Below are positions 1 through 13,009 of a stretch of 64,000 nt of DNA, piece after piece. How positions within the stretch are numbered: the first letter of the stretch is position 1; every line of letters begins with the position of its first letter. The stretch comes from Pantoea sp. RIT-PI-b (lineage in GTDB: Bacteria; Pseudomonadota; Gammaproteobacteria; Enterobacterales; Enterobacteriaceae). Under the pieces are notes generated by a model, which did no database searches, was not told the DNA's origin, and saw only the letters and a list, made by a program, of their open reading frames with translations. The stretch spans positions 186,001-250,000 of the forward strand of contig NZ_LGIS01000017.1 of assembly GCF_001187905.1 (NCBI RefSeq), written 5' to 3'. The translations under genes were made by a program, and so were the position numbers.

Positions 1-24
1 TTGATAACACGTTGCCAGCCAAAG

Positions 25-1008
25 CTAGCGCGAAGACTTCACTAATAACACGATAAACAGCGGCGCGCCGAGCGTGGCGGTTACCACACCGATCGGCAGT
101 TCGGCCGAGGTTAAAACCAGCCGAGCAATAATATCTGCGCCGAGCAGTACCGCCGCACCCGCCAACGCTGCCGCCGGAAGCAGATAGCGGTGATCGCTTA
201 AACCACTGAGGCGTAATAGATGCGGAATGACCAGGCCAACAAAGCCAATTGCGCCGGCCATCGCCACGCTAACGCCGACTAACCAACCCATAGCCAGTAC
301 CAGCAAATTGCGCCACAGCAGCAGCGGCAAACCCAGCTGACGCGCTGAGGTTTCACCCAGCGCCAGTAAGTTAAGCGTACGCGCGGTAGCAATTAACAGC
401 AGCGTGACCGGCAACAGCGCCAGCATCATCCAGCCATAGCGCCAGTCAATGCCGCTAAAACCGCCCATCATCCAGTACATGAGCTGGCGCAGATCGAGGC
501 TGGTGCTAAAGTACACCGCCCACGTCATGATCGCGCTACAGATAATGCCCAGCGCTACGCCGGTTAGCAGTAAACGGCTCACCGATAACTGTTGGCGCGC
601 GAAATGCAGCAAAAGAAGCGTAATCAGTAGTGCGCCAGCCATCGCCGCCAGCGCTAAGCTCCATAATGAGCCGTTACCGAGCATCACGCCCATCACCAAA
701 CCAATGCCAGCGCCATTAGACACGCCAAGCAAGCCCGGTTCCGCTAGCGGATTGTTGAACAGTGCCTGCATCACCACACCACATACCGCCAGCGCCGCGC
801 CAACCAGCACCACTGCCAGCGTACGCGGCATGCGCAGTTGCCAGACGAACAGATCGCCATTGGCCGAAAACCATTGGGTGGGGGAAATCCAGCTGTCACC
901 GGCACACAGGCTAAGTCCAATCAACAGCACTAACAGCACGCTGAGTGCGATAAGCCAGCGCTGGCTGCGGCGATTTGCCTGACGGGCAAGCTGATCCAGC
1001 AGAGTCAT
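25..1008 (-). CDS. btuC: Vitamin B12 ABC transporter permease BtuC
   Basis: Inner-membrane permease of the BtuCDF cobalamin importer, which takes vitamin B12 from periplasmic BtuF using the ATPase BtuD. The 327-residue product is as long as E. coli BtuC (326) and is almost wholly hydrophobic, consistent with about ten membrane helices. Recognisable FecCD/BtuC blocks are [16 protein letters not shown] near residue 58, [16 protein letters not shown] near 86 and [15 protein letters not shown] near 253; the last contacts the ATPase. The gene ends in TAG 24 bases from the left edge, so its downstream partner (btuE or btuD in relatives) is outside the window. Lying close to ihfA is the E. coli arrangement, but here a DUF2502 gene comes between them. 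Confidence 0.95.
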   Translation of the reverse strand: MTLLDQLARQANRRSQRWLIALSVLLVLLIGLSLCAGDSWISPTQWFSANGDLFVWQLRMPRTLAVVLVGAALAVCGVVMQALFNNPLAEPGLLGVSNGAGIGLVMGVMLGNGSLWSLALAAMAGALLITLLLLHFARQQLSVSRLLLTGVALGIICSAIMTWAVYFSTSLDLRQLMYWMMGGFSGIDWRYGWMMLALLPVTLLLIATARTLNLLALGETSARQLGLPLLLWRNLLVLAMGWLVGVSVAMAGAIGFVGLVIPHLLRLSGLSDHRYLLPAAALAGAAVLLGADIIARLVLTSAELPIGVVTATLGAPLFIVLLVKSSR

Positions 1009-1098
1009 AGATAAGATTGGCTGAGAAAACAGAGATTTGATTGTAGAGGGATTACAGCAAAAAGAAAGCGGCGCTGTGAAGGCGCCGCTGGACGTGTA

Positions 1099-1467
1099 CT
1101 ACTGATGCGGAGGAATCGGCTGGCCGTGATTATCATGCTTCTGCTGCTTATCACGCTGATCGTGATGCTGCGACTGCTGATGTGGCTGGCGTGGGTTATC
1201 CCGGTGCGCACCATTGCCTGGATGCTGGGCCTGCCAGCCGTTACCATTCCAGTAACCGTGCGGGCCTTTGGTGCCAATACGCTGGTTATGATGCTGCTTC
1301 CACCAGGTTGGTGCACGCCAGTCGTAACCATCCCAATAGTAGCCTCGCTTATCTTGATCGCCAATATGAATGGAAACACCTGGCGTGTTGATGTTGACGG
1401 AAACATTGGCGCTAGCCAACAGCGGCATGCCTAACAGGATGCTTAATAAAAGTGCGGTCTTTTTCAT
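1099..1467 (-). CDS. DUF2502 family small secreted protein (YpeC-like)
   Basis: A 122-residue exported protein. Residues 1-20 form a Sec signal peptide ending LLASA-NVSV. The mature part has the DUF2502 pattern seen in E. coli YpeC: an I-x-I-G-D-x-D core (SIHIGDQDKRG), then YYWDGYDWR and several WW/HH aromatic-histidine clusters, and a C-terminal tail very rich in His and Gln. The function of the family is unknown; the His-rich tail might bind metal, which is inference only. It stands between btuC and the ihfA terminator and probably has its own promoter in the 150 bases upstream. The two other reading frames over this stretch are open by chance because of base composition. Confidence 0.8.
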   Translation of the reverse strand: MKKTALLLSILLGMPLLASANVSVNINTPGVSIHIGDQDKRGYYWDGYDWRAPTWWKQHHNQRIGTKGPHGYWNGNGWQAQHPGNGAHRDNPRQPHQQSQHHDQRDKQQKHDNHGQPIPPHQ

Positions 1468-1617
1468 TATTCAAACCAGTTGCTGTGTGATGGCGCTGTT
1501 ATAACAAAAGCGTTGCCGCAGTCACTATCGGCGCGGACCGATTTTCACCCTATTTTCCGGATGATTACGCAATCCTTACATCGTGAATACATCGTGCAGA
1601 ACGGCCAGTTTTCAGGC

Positions 1618-1645
1618 AAAAAAAAGGCCGCTAAGCGGCCTTTTT
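1618..1645 (-). terminator. Rho-independent terminator after ihfA
   Basis: Six-base-pair GC stem GGCCGC/GCGGCC (1626-1631 with 1635-1640) with a three-base loop, followed on the minus strand by a run of eight T. A T-run also follows on the plus strand, so it could work in both directions. It closes the thrS-to-ihfA operon. Confidence 0.9.
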
Positions 1646-1657
1646 GTCGTACTGAAA

Positions 1658-1960
1658 TTAGTCAGCATCCTTGGGTGTCGCGTTCTCAACGCGACTTTTC
1701 AACTTCTGTCCCGGACGGAATGTCACCACTCGGCGCGCGGTGATAGGAATATCTTCCCCCGTCTTCGGGTTACGGCCCGGACGCTGGTTTTTGTCACGCA
1801 GATCAAAATTACCAAATCCGGACAGTTTTACCTGTTCTCCGTTTTCCAACGCGCGGCGAACCTCTTCAAAAAAAAGTTCAACCAACTCTTTGGCATCACG
1901 TTTGCTCAACCCGAGTTTTTCAAACAGGTACTCTGACATTTCAGCTTTTGTAAGCGCCAT
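1658..1960 (-). CDS. ihfA: Integration host factor subunit alpha
   Basis: DNA-bending nucleoid protein, half of the IHF heterodimer that bends DNA sharply at specific sites and takes part in replication, recombination and sigma-54 transcription. The 100-residue product is one residue longer than E. coli IhfA and nearly identical: [21 protein letters not shown] at the start, [22 protein letters not shown] in the beta-arm region with the intercalating proline of the GRNPKTG motif, and [13 protein letters not shown] at the end. It follows pheT with four bases between, so it is the last cistron of the pheST operon as in E. coli. Confidence 0.98.
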   Translation of the reverse strand: MALTKAEMSEYLFEKLGLSKRDAKELVELFFEEVRRALENGEQVKLSGFGNFDLRDKNQRPGRNPKTGEDIPITARRVVTFRPGQKLKSRVENATPKDAD

Positions 1961-1964
1961 AGGT

Positions 1965-4352
1965 TCAATCCCTCAAGGTTGCCTGGAATCGCTCTTTTAA
2001 TGCCGCAACGCATTTAGCAACGGTCGCGGCAATCTCCTCTTCTTCGAGTGTCCGGCTGGTATCCTGCAAAATCAGGCTAATCGCAAGGCTCTTTTCACCT
2101 TCGTTTACGCCCTTACCACGGTACACGTCAAACAAGTTTACGCCAACTACCTGATTTACGCCAACTTTCTTACACTCCGCAATGATATCTGCTGCTGGCA
2201 CGTTTTCAGCCACCACCACAGCGATATCGCGACGGTTTGCCGGGAAGCGTGAAATCTCGCGCGCATCAGGCAGGACGCGGTCTGCGACCTTATTCCAAAG
2301 CAGTTCAAACACTAAGGTGCGACCATTAAGATCCAGCTTACGTTCCAGCTCTGGATGAACCACACCGATAAATCCGATTCGTTCACCGTGTAAATAAATT
2401 GCGGCGCTTTGTCCTGGGTGCAGCGCCGGATTGGCTTCCGCACGGAAGGAAATCTCATCGAGTTTACCGGTCAAATCCAGCAGCGATTCTAAATCGCCTT
2501 TCAAATCATAGAAGTCAACCGTCTGACGCGCCAGATCCCAATGCTCTTCGTAGCGATTACCGCTTAAAACACCGGCCAGCATAAGATCCTGGCGAATGCC
2601 CAGATCGGCCTGTGTATCAGGTACAAAGCGCAAACCACTCTCAAACAGGCGCACGCGGCCCTGCTGACGGTTTTGGTTGTACACCACCGCCCCCAGCAAA
2701 CCGTTCCACAACGATAGGCGCATCGCCGACATATCGCTTGAGATCGGGCTTGGCAGAATCAGGGCTTCTTCACCTGGATGCAGCAGCTGCTGCAGTTTTG
2801 GATCAACGAAGCTATAAGTAATCGCTTCCTGATAGCCTTTATCAACCAACAGATTTTTCGCGCGTTTCAGCGACAGATCGGCTTCGCGATGCTGCGTCAT
2901 GATCAGGCTGGCTTTTACCGGCACATCGGGGATGTTGTTGTAGCCGTACACGCGAGCCACTTCTTCCACCAGGTCTTCTTCGATAGCCATATCGAAGCGC
3001 CAGCTTGGCGCTACGGCTTGCCATTCACCGCTACCCACCGTCACTTCGCAACCGAGACGCGTCAGGATATCGGTCACCTGATCGTCGGCAATGACGTGGC
3101 CAATTAAACGGTCAAGCTTTTCACGACGCAGCGTGATGGTGGCGCGCGGCGGCAACGCATTCGCGTCAGTTTGATCGATAACCGGGCCGGCTTCGCCGCC
3201 ACAGATATCCAGCAGCAGCTGTGTGGCACGCTCAATCGCCTTGTGCTGCAGCGCGGGATCGACACCACGCTCGTAGCGATGCGATGCGTCGGTATGCAGG
3301 CCCTGACGACGTGCACGGCCGGTAATCGCCAGAGGATCAAAGTAGGCACACTCAAACAGGACGTTTTGTGTCTCTTCATTCACGCCAGAATGCTCGCCAC
3401 CAAAGATGCCGCCCATCGCCAGCGCTTTGTGGTGATCGGCGATCACCAGCGTATCACTGCTCAGTTTGGCTTCGGTACCATCCAGCAGCGTGAGCACTTC
3501 GCCCTCTTTCGCCATGCGCACCACAATGCCACCGTCGATGCGGTCGAGATCAAAGGCGTGCATCGGCTGGCCAAGCTCCAGCAGCACAAAGTTGGTGATA
3601 TCGACGACCGGATCGATTGAGCGAATACCGCAGCGACGCAATTTTTCACGCATCCACAACGGCGTGGCTGCTTTCACATTCACCCCTTTTACTACGCGGC
3701 CAAGGTAGCGCGGACACGCTGCGGTGGCATCGACGCGAATCGGGAACGTATCGCTAATCGTCGCGTTGACCGGCTGAATGGCAGGCGCGGTCAGCGGTAA
3801 ACCGTTTAGTACCGCCACATCACGCGCAATACCGATGATGCCGAGGCAATCGGCGCGGTTTGGCGTGACGCTGATTTCAATGGTGTTATCGTCCAGCTGC
3901 AGATAGCTGCGGATATCGGTACCCATCGGCGCATCAGCAGGAAGCTCAATGATGCCGCTGTGATCGTCGGAAATGCCCAGTTCTGAGAATGAGCACAGCA
4001 TGCCTTCAGACGGCTCGCCGCGCAGTTTTGCCGCTTTGATTTTGAAATCGCCCGGCAATACCGCACCCACGGTGGCCACCGCCACTTTCAGGCCCTGACG
4101 GCAGTTTGGCGCGCCGCAAACGATATCCAGCAGGCGATCGCCGCCAACGTTGATTTTGGTAACGCGCAGTTTGTCGGCATTCGGATGCTGGCCGCACTCA
4201 ACCACTTCACCCACGACAACACCGGTGAAAGCACCGGCAACCGGATCGACGCCATCCACTTCGAGGCCGGCCATGGTGATTTGCTCAGACAGCGCAGCGC
4301 TGTCCAGGGCTGGATTTACCCATTCGCGTAACCAGAGTTCACTGAATTTCAT
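1965..4352 (-). CDS. pheT: Phenylalanyl-tRNA synthetase beta subunit
   Basis: Beta chain of the alpha2-beta2 enzyme that charges tRNA-Phe; it carries tRNA recognition and the editing site that hydrolyses mischarged Tyr-tRNA. The 795 residues match E. coli PheT in length. Domains in order: N-terminal module starting [18 protein letters not shown]/tRNA-binding fold about 40-150 ([15 protein letters not shown]), B3/B4 editing domain about 210-400, B5 domain about 400-480, a class II-like core, and the C-terminal anticodon-binding FDX-ACB domain from about 700 ([14 protein letters not shown]). It follows pheS after 14 bases and is co-transcribed with it under pheM attenuation. Confidence 0.98.
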   Translation of the reverse strand: MKFSELWLREWVNPALDSAALSEQITMAGLEVDGVDPVAGAFTGVVVGEVVECGQHPNADKLRVTKINVGGDRLLDIVCGAPNCRQGLKVAVATVGAVLPGDFKIKAAKLRGEPSEGMLCSFSELGISDDHSGIIELPADAPMGTDIRSYLQLDDNTIEISVTPNRADCLGIIGIARDVAVLNGLPLTAPAIQPVNATISDTFPIRVDATAACPRYLGRVVKGVNVKAATPLWMREKLRRCGIRSIDPVVDITNFVLLELGQPMHAFDLDRIDGGIVVRMAKEGEVLTLLDGTEAKLSSDTLVIADHHKALAMGGIFGGEHSGVNEETQNVLFECAYFDPLAITGRARRQGLHTDASHRYERGVDPALQHKAIERATQLLLDICGGEAGPVIDQTDANALPPRATITLRREKLDRLIGHVIADDQVTDILTRLGCEVTVGSGEWQAVAPSWRFDMAIEEDLVEEVARVYGYNNIPDVPVKASLIMTQHREADLSLKRAKNLLVDKGYQEAITYSFVDPKLQQLLHPGEEALILPSPISSDMSAMRLSLWNGLLGAVVYNQNRQQGRVRLFESGLRFVPDTQADLGIRQDLMLAGVLSGNRYEEHWDLARQTVDFYDLKGDLESLLDLTGKLDEISFRAEANPALHPGQSAAIYLHGERIGFIGVVHPELERKLDLNGRTLVFELLWNKVADRVLPDAREISRFPANRRDIAVVVAENVPAADIIAECKKVGVNQVVGVNLFDVYRGKGVNEGEKSLAISLILQDTSRTLEEEEIAATVAKCVAALKERFQATLRD

Positions 4353-4366
4353 TGGATAACCTGCCC

Positions 4367-5377
<1,011 letters not shown>

Positions 5378-5420
5378 TCAGTTCTCGTTGGGATCGTGTG
5401 ATCCGATTAAGTGTCGCCAG

Positions 5421-5450
5421 AAATAAAAAAGCCTCCACGAGGGAGGCTTT
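5421..5450 (-). terminator. Attenuator terminator of the pheST operon
   Basis: Stem GCCTCC/GGAGGC (5431-5436 with 5442-5447) followed on the minus strand by a run of six T and an AT-rich tail. It lies between the pheM leader peptide and pheS. In E. coli, ribosome stalling at the Phe codons of pheM when Phe-tRNA is scarce prevents this hairpin; the same layout is visible here. Confidence 0.88.
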
Positions 5451-5497
5451 CAGCGCGATTTTTCGTTTCTTTTCTTATGCGCAAAAGCCCCTGATGT

Positions 5498-5542
5498 TCA
5501 GGCGCTAAAGTAAAAAAAGAAACGGAAAATAGCAGCATTCAT
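5498..5542 (-). CDS. pheM: pheST leader peptide
   Basis: A 14-codon reading frame, [14 protein letters not shown] then TGA, matching the E. coli leader [14 protein letters not shown] except for the last residue. Five of its 14 codons are Phe, four of them (three consecutive) in FRFFFYF, so its translation senses charged tRNA-Phe. It is followed 47 bases later by the attenuator hairpin at 5421-5450. Far below any usual size cut-off, but the sequence match and position make it secure. Confidence 0.95.
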   Translation of the reverse strand: [14 protein letters not shown]

Positions 5543-5629
5543 GCTTGCGTTACCTTGTCATGTTAGAAACCGCACTATTGAAATGCGCAGCGGCCAAAAT
5601 GTCAATCTTTTGCGTGAGTTGCGGGTAAT

Positions 5630-5655
5630 AAAAAAGGGAGCAAGCTCCCTTTTTC
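5630..5655 (-). terminator. Terminator after rplT
   Basis: Stem AGGGAGC/GCTCCCT (5635-5641 with 5644-5650) with A-run before and T-run after, so symmetrical. It separates the infC-rpmI-rplT messages from the pheM promoter, as in E. coli. Confidence 0.85.
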
Positions 5656-5662
5656 AACTGAC

Positions 5663-6031
<369 letters not shown>

Positions 6032-6113
6032 TTATCATATTCTGTGACGCCTTATACCCTGCAAGCCAATGGCCGTTACGCAACGTGTTCAGGCAAATTT
6101 ATAAAAAGTTTAC

Positions 6114-6395
<282 letters not shown>

Positions 6396-6410
6396 TTATT
6401 ACTTGAAGGC

Positions 6411-8895
<2,485 letters not shown>

Positions 8896-8916
8896 TTCAT
8901 ATCCTTAAATGCAGTG

Positions 8917-8937
8917 GTAAGCCACACGAAAGCCTAC
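8917..8937 (-). promoter_or_regulatory. Candidate thrS translational operator hairpin
   Basis: On the minus strand, GTAGGC and GCTTAC pair around the loop TTTCGTGTG, about 20 bases before the thrS start codon. The loop contains CGT, matching the tRNA-Thr anticodon. E. coli thrS is repressed by its own product binding a tRNA-like leader arm with this feature. I see the hairpin; the regulatory role is carried over from E. coli. Confidence 0.5.
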
Positions 8938-9083
8938 ATGCAAAACTGAGTTTCGTAGTGTGTAACCCGGCGTGATGTCAGACCCACGTTGTCGGAATGA
9001 CGCCAGGAATGTAAAGCGGCGATGATAATAGCAGCTTTCGCCGCCGATCAAAACCCGTGCGGAGATTCGCTAAGCTAAAGAGA

Positions 9084-9124
9084 AATAAAAAAAACCGCCG
9101 CGAGGCGCAGGCCTGGCAGCGGTG
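9084..9124 (-). terminator. Probable terminator after ydiY
   Basis: On the minus strand ACCGC and GCGGT arms with a GC-rich interior run into a stretch of eight T ending near 9085. Located between the ydiY stop and the thrS leader. Confidence 0.6.
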
Positions 9125-9141
9125 ATTCACACACGGCTCGC

Positions 9142-9903
9142 TTACATCGCGTATGAGAGCTGGATCGTGGTTTTAGTGTCGGTACGATCGGGCGCAGATT
9201 CTGGTGGGTTGTTATTCCAGGTCACGTTATAACCCAGTTTCAGTGCGAAGTGATCATTGATAGCCACCTGTAACGCGGTTTCTGAGTTCAGCGTGGTGTC
9301 TTCACCGAAGCTGCTCAACACAGATACACCCTGAATAAACTTGGTGGTATCCGTCAGCTGCCACTGGTAGCTCACTGCGCCATAACCCAGCGCTTTGGTT
9401 TCATGACCGCCTTCGCGGAAATCATCGTAACGTACACCCGGACCGAATTCAGCACGCAGTGAGTGAACCGGACCGTTGAGGATCTGACGACCGTAACCGG
9501 CTGTCAGCACGTCGCGTGAATCATAACCGTTGAAACGATCGCTTAACCAGCTCGCCTGTCCAAACAGGTAATCAGCGCTATTAAGGTTGTAACGGCTACG
9601 ACCACCGATGTTATAGGTCTCAGATGAACGCTCATCGTTAGATGAGTTGTTTGAAGCATTGCCCCAGAGACTCAATGCGGTGTTGGTTTGGTACCACGTC
9701 ATATTGGTAGCAGCACTCAGCGAAGAGCTGGTGGTGTTACCGGTTTGAGCCAGATAACCCGCTGACGCAGTGCCTTCAAACGGTTTTTTCGCCGTGGAAG
9801 GGTCATCCATTGAGGTGAAAACGGCGTTATCTGCCAATGCCTGGTGACAAAATGCTCCAGCAGAGAGCAATAAAATAGCGGACAGCTTGTTGAAGGCTTT
9901 CAT
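9142..9903 (-). CDS. ydiY: YdiY-like DUF481 outer-membrane-type protein
   Basis: A 253-residue exported protein of the DUF481 family, same length as E. coli YdiY and like it next to the thrS operon. Starting at ATG 9903 gives a normal signal peptide, MKAFNKLSAILLLSAGAFC..ALA-DNAVF; a longer frame would add 21 residues without improving it. The mature protein shows alternating aromatic and small residues typical of beta strands, with blocks such as KPFEGTASAGYLAQTGNT, TAGYGRQILNGPVHSLRAEFGPGVRYD and a final strand TTIQLSYAM. A beta-barrel in the outer membrane is predicted by family; the molecular function is unknown. Confidence 0.88.
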   Translation of the reverse strand: MKAFNKLSAILLLSAGAFCHQALADNAVFTSMDDPSTAKKPFEGTASAGYLAQTGNTTSSSLSAATNMTWYQTNTALSLWGNASNNSSNDERSSETYNIGGRSRYNLNSADYLFGQASWLSDRFNGYDSRDVLTAGYGRQILNGPVHSLRAEFGPGVRYDDFREGGHETKALGYGAVSYQWQLTDTTKFIQGVSVLSSFGEDTTLNSETALQVAINDHFALKLGYNVTWNNNPPESAPDRTDTKTTIQLSYAM

Positions 9904-10234
9904 TAAAAGTAATCCGTACGACAGTTTAAAAAACGAAGAGTTTGAAGCGTTTCTCCGGCCAAGCAATGCAATTTAGCGTAAGTTTTGTAAAAAAGCATGT
10001 ACTCACAAAAAAAGCCAGAAAAGCCGCTGGAGCGCTCATTTAATGGGATTTCTCCCATTTTCGTTGCGCATTATAGGGGGCAAATAACCAAATAGCAGCC
10101 CAAAAACAACAAGAATTCTCTTAACTCTCTTGACGCAGATTTACGTCTCACGCAAAGCAATAAATTGCTCGAAATTCGCTCTATTCAGCCTGCTGGTCTA
10201 CGCTGAAATCTGTTCGATAACAATGAGGTGAATA

Positions 10235-10519
10235 ATGAGTGACCTAAAACGTTACATTGTCACGTTGAAATACCAGGAAAATGGCTTGGGTGACTTGCAG
10301 TCCGTTAACAGCGCCATGATTAATGGCGGATATAGCACCTCATTAAACGATAATGACGGCCATCCGCATGAACTTGGCACCAACAGTTTTGGTATCGTCA
10401 GCGCCTTAGAGGAACATGACGTTGCTGAGCAAGCGGCGGGATATGCCCAAATTGCGCTGGACCATAAACCCGAGGTTGAAGTCACTACGCTGGAAGCATT
10501 TCTGAAAAACCAATCCTGA
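10235..10519 (+). CDS. GhoS-like endoribonuclease/antitoxin family protein
   Basis: A 94-residue soluble protein with SD GAGGTG five bases before ATG. It resembles GhoS of E. coli, the type V antitoxin that cleaves ghoT mRNA: the stretch DNDGHPHELGTNSFGIVSAL here aligns with DEYGIPRQLNENSFAITTSL there, in proteins of nearly equal length and with a similar N-terminal strand (YIVTLKYQ versus YVVSFDYP). GhoS has a CAS2-like ferredoxin fold. No short hydrophobic GhoT-like frame was seen on either side, so if it is a true GhoS relative it is an orphan and may act on other RNAs. The gene sits alone between ydiY and yniA. Confidence 0.6.
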   Translation: MSDLKRYIVTLKYQENGLGDLQSVNSAMINGGYSTSLNDNDGHPHELGTNSFGIVSALEEHDVAEQAAGYAQIALDHKPEVEVTTLEAFLKNQS

Positions 10520-10608
10520 CGCATTGCAAAAAACCGCATCGACGTCAGGTTTGCTGAAGTTTTGCGCGTTACAATCGAACTTACGCAGCGAATAAAGAGG
10601 ATTACCCG

Positions 10609-11502
10609 ATGTGGTCAACCATTAGTCGTCTGTTAAGCGAATACGCCGGCGATGCCGAAATTACTGAACGCCAGGAACTTCCCGGCGGCGACGTTCACCC
10701 TGCGTGGCGTATCCGTTACGGGGAATTGGAGGTGTTCGTCAAATGTAATACTCGCGACATGCTCACGCTGTTTAGTTGGGAAGCGGATCAACTTGATTTG
10801 CTGGCACGCACGCAAACTGTGCGCGTGCCAAAAGTGTATGGCGTCGGCAACGATCGCGATACCAGCTTCCTGCTCCTGGAATATATTGCGCCCGAACCCT
10901 TAAACGACAAGAGCGCCTTCCAGCTCGGTCAGCAACTCGCGAATCTGCATCAATGGAGCGAGCAACCGCAATTTGGTCTCGATTACGACAACAACATCAC
11001 CACCTCGCCGCAGCCGAATAGCTGGTTACGTCGCTGGTCGGTGTTCTTTGCTGAGCAACGCATCGGCTGGCAGCTCCAGCTGGCCGCTGAGAAGGGCGTG
11101 CATTATGGCAATACCGAGCTGATTGTCGATTGCGTACAGCGCGCTTTAGCCAACCATCATCCGCAGCCCTCTTTACTACACGGCGATCTATGGCCAGCCA
11201 ACTGTGCAGGTAGCGTCAACGGCCCGTGGCTGTTCGATCCCGCCTGTTACTGGGGCGATCGTGAATGCGATCTGGCCATGCTGAGTTATTACGCTGACCT
11301 ACCACGCCAGATATATGATGGCTACCATGCTGTTTGGCCGCTGGCAGAGGGTTTCTCACAGCGTCAGCCGGTTTATCAGCTCTATTACTTGCTCAATCGC
11401 GCTAACGTGTTCGGCGGCAACTGGACGGGCGAAGCCCAGTTCGCCATCGGCCAGTTATTAGATGAAGATGTATTGGGAGCTCGTCAGGCCAAACCGGCCT
11501 GA
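10609..11502 (+). CDS. yniA: Fructosamine kinase family protein YniA
   Basis: Cytoplasmic kinase of the fructosamine-3-kinase / aminoglycoside phosphotransferase-like fold, thought to phosphorylate ketosamines on glycated proteins. The 297 residues share the E. coli YniA blocks ELPGGDVHPAWRIRY (nucleotide loop), VFVKCN (ATP-site Lys), GQQLANLHQWS, LRRWSVFFAEQRIGWQLQLAAEKG, the catalytic Brenner motif LLHGDLWPANC (His-Gly-Asp) and the metal-binding FDPACYWGDRECDLAML. SD AGAGG precedes ATG by six bases. Its last codons form one arm of the terminator at 11482-11504. Confidence 0.93.
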   Translation: MWSTISRLLSEYAGDAEITERQELPGGDVHPAWRIRYGELEVFVKCNTRDMLTLFSWEADQLDLLARTQTVRVPKVYGVGNDRDTSFLLLEYIAPEPLNDKSAFQLGQQLANLHQWSEQPQFGLDYDNNITTSPQPNSWLRRWSVFFAEQRIGWQLQLAAEKGVHYGNTELIVDCVQRALANHHPQPSLLHGDLWPANCAGSVNGPWLFDPACYWGDRECDLAMLSYYADLPRQIYDGYHAVWPLAEGFSQRQPVYQLYYLLNRANVFGGNWTGEAQFAIGQLLDEDVLGARQAKPA

Positions 11503-11510
11503 CGTTTTAC
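11482..11510 (+). terminator. Terminator embedded in the end of yniA
   Basis: Perfect nine-base-pair stem CGTCAGGCC/GGCCTGACG (11482-11490 with 11496-11504) followed by TTTTA. The left arm and loop are the last codons of yniA (RQAKPA-stop), so the coding end and terminator are the same DNA. It lies against the 3' end of convergent yniB. Confidence 0.85.
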
Positions 11511-12043
11511 AGCATACCGAGCAGCTTAAGCACGAAATACCCGGCGATAGCGATAACGATAGGCAAGATATAAAGCGGGAAAATCTGCAAAAAAATGGTG
11601 TGGCGTGGAATGTGAATTTTCTCTTCCAGTTGCGTGCGCGTGCGCCCTTCACTGCCTTTAGCCTGTTCCAGGATCAGCTGATCCTCAATTCCCTCTTTAA
11701 TATGGCGCGACTGACGCCACATCCGAGCACCTGATGCCTGTAAGGCGATGCCGACAAAAATCAGGATGTAGATCAGCCAGAATCCGATATTCGCGCCGCC
11801 ATTAAATTCCGGCACCGGTGAGTTTTGCCAGAATACATTGAGAAACGGTGTATTGAACTTCACCATATCGACCATGACATGGACAAAATCGAGCATCACC
11901 GCATCAATGCCTGGTTGCTTTTCACTGTGCTTAAACATATAGCCCAGCAGCGAAATGATGGTGGATAGCAGTGCCGGTATGAAAATCACCCAGCCAGCCA
12001 CACGCTTAAGGATGGCGATGCGGCCAGCCTGTTGGTAAGTCAT
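11507..12043 (-). CDS. yniB: YniB family inner-membrane protein
   Basis: A 178-residue integral membrane protein identical in length to E. coli YniB when started at ATG 12043 (MTYQQAGRIAILKRVAGWVIF); the frame is open 54 bases further up but that extension has no family support. Four hydrophobic segments are seen near 14-36, 80-105 (GFWLIYILIFVGIAL) and 150-176. Function unknown. It is convergent with yniA, four bases separating the stops, and divergent from hxpB, the standard yniABC neighbourhood. Confidence 0.9.
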   Translation of the reverse strand: MTYQQAGRIAILKRVAGWVIFIPALLSTIISLLGYMFKHSEKQPGIDAVMLDFVHVMVDMVKFNTPFLNVFWQNSPVPEFNGGANIGFWLIYILIFVGIALQASGARMWRQSRHIKEGIEDQLILEQAKGSEGRTRTQLEEKIHIPRHTIFLQIFPLYILPIVIAIAGYFVLKLLGML

Positions 12044-12184
12044 GGTGTCTCCCTGAACCAAAAATAGTTTGCCTAAGTCTACCTGCACTAACGCCATTTT
12101 TCCTGAAAAATGCGTGGCCTGCCGTCAGTCGGCTTTCTGCAGGTCTCATGCTAAGGTAAACCAAATTTCAAAGGGAGCTGTTGT

Positions 12185-12853
12185 ATGTCATATCGTCGTC
12201 CTGTATTGGCCGCCATTTTTGATATGGACGGATTGCTAATCGACTCCGAACCGCTATGGGATCGGGCAGAGTTGGATATTTTCGCCAGCCTCGGTGTGGA
12301 TATCACCCGCCGCCACGAATTGCCGGATACGTTAGGCCTGCGCATCGATCAAACCGTACGTATGTGGTTCGAAGCGTTGCCGTGGCAGGGGCCGGATCAG
12401 CAGGAAGTGACCAATCGCATTATCGCCCGCGCACTGGCGCTGGTGGAAGAGACGCGGCCACTGCTGCCCGGCGTGGAACAGGCGCTGCAATTGTGCCAGC
12501 AGCAAGGTTTGAAAATTGGCCTTGCCTCCGCCTCACCGTTGCACATGCTGGAACGCGTGTTGGCGATGTTCGACTTGCGGAAATACTTTGATGTGCTGGC
12601 CTCCGCCGAAGCGTTGCCCTACAGCAAGCCGCATCCGCAGGTCTATCTCGACGCCGCAGCCAAATTAGGTATTGATCCGCTCAACTGCGTCACGCTGGAA
12701 GACTCTTTCAACGGCATGATTGCGACCAAAGCCGCACGGATGCGTTCGATTGTGGTGCCCGCGCCCGACCATCGTGACGATGCGCGCTGGTCATTGGCCA
12801 ACGTCATTCTTACGGATCTTACCCAACTCAGACCTGAACATCTGCACGGTTAA
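12185..12853 (+). CDS. hxpB: Hexitol phosphatase HxpB (HAD superfamily)
   Basis: Haloacid-dehalogenase phosphatase formerly called YniC; the E. coli enzyme hydrolyses sugar and hexitol phosphates such as 2-deoxyglucose-6-phosphate, sorbitol-6-phosphate and mannitol-1-phosphate. The 222 residues equal E. coli. HAD motifs: I FDMDGLLIDSEPLWDRAE (nucleophile Asp 14), II LASASP, III Lys in PYSKPHPQVYLDAA, IV LEDSFNGMIATKAA. The helical cap lies between motifs I and II. Monocistronic, with its own terminator directly downstream. Confidence 0.94.
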   Translation: MSYRRPVLAAIFDMDGLLIDSEPLWDRAELDIFASLGVDITRRHELPDTLGLRIDQTVRMWFEALPWQGPDQQEVTNRIIARALALVEETRPLLPGVEQALQLCQQQGLKIGLASASPLHMLERVLAMFDLRKYFDVLASAEALPYSKPHPQVYLDAAAKLGIDPLNCVTLEDSFNGMIATKAARMRSIVVPAPDHRDDARWSLANVILTDLTQLRPEHLHG

Positions 12854-12857
12854 TCGC

Positions 12858-12882
12858 AGCCCGCTCAACGCGGGCTTTTTTA
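12858..12882 (+). terminator. Terminator after hxpB
   Basis: Seven-base-pair stem AGCCCGC/GCGGGCT (12858-12864 with 12870-12876) followed by six T. Confidence 0.9.
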
Positions 12883-12907
12883 TGCAAGTTGATCGATCAC
12901 GCAAATA

Positions 12908-12926
12908 AATAAAACATCGTTTCATT
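12908..12926 (+). promoter_or_regulatory. KdgR-type operator upstream of kduI
   Basis: AATAAAACATCGTTTCATT, a near-palindrome of the KdgR box form (AAAAC..GTTTCATT), 84 bases before the kduI start. KdgR represses pectin and hexuronate catabolism genes in Dickeya, Pectobacterium and E. coli and is released by 2-keto-3-deoxygluconate. Position in front of kduI fits. Confidence 0.7.
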
Positions 12927-13009
12927 TTTATTGAATTCATGTCTCATCCTGCCTAAGATGCCCGAAGACCCGCATCGGGACCATTCCTTTGACTCTTGAG
13001 AGGCCTGAG

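Noticed and set aside
1480-2000. Plus-strand frames opposite ihfA and its terminator
   Set aside because: They are antisense to a certain gene and run through a terminator; open by base composition only.
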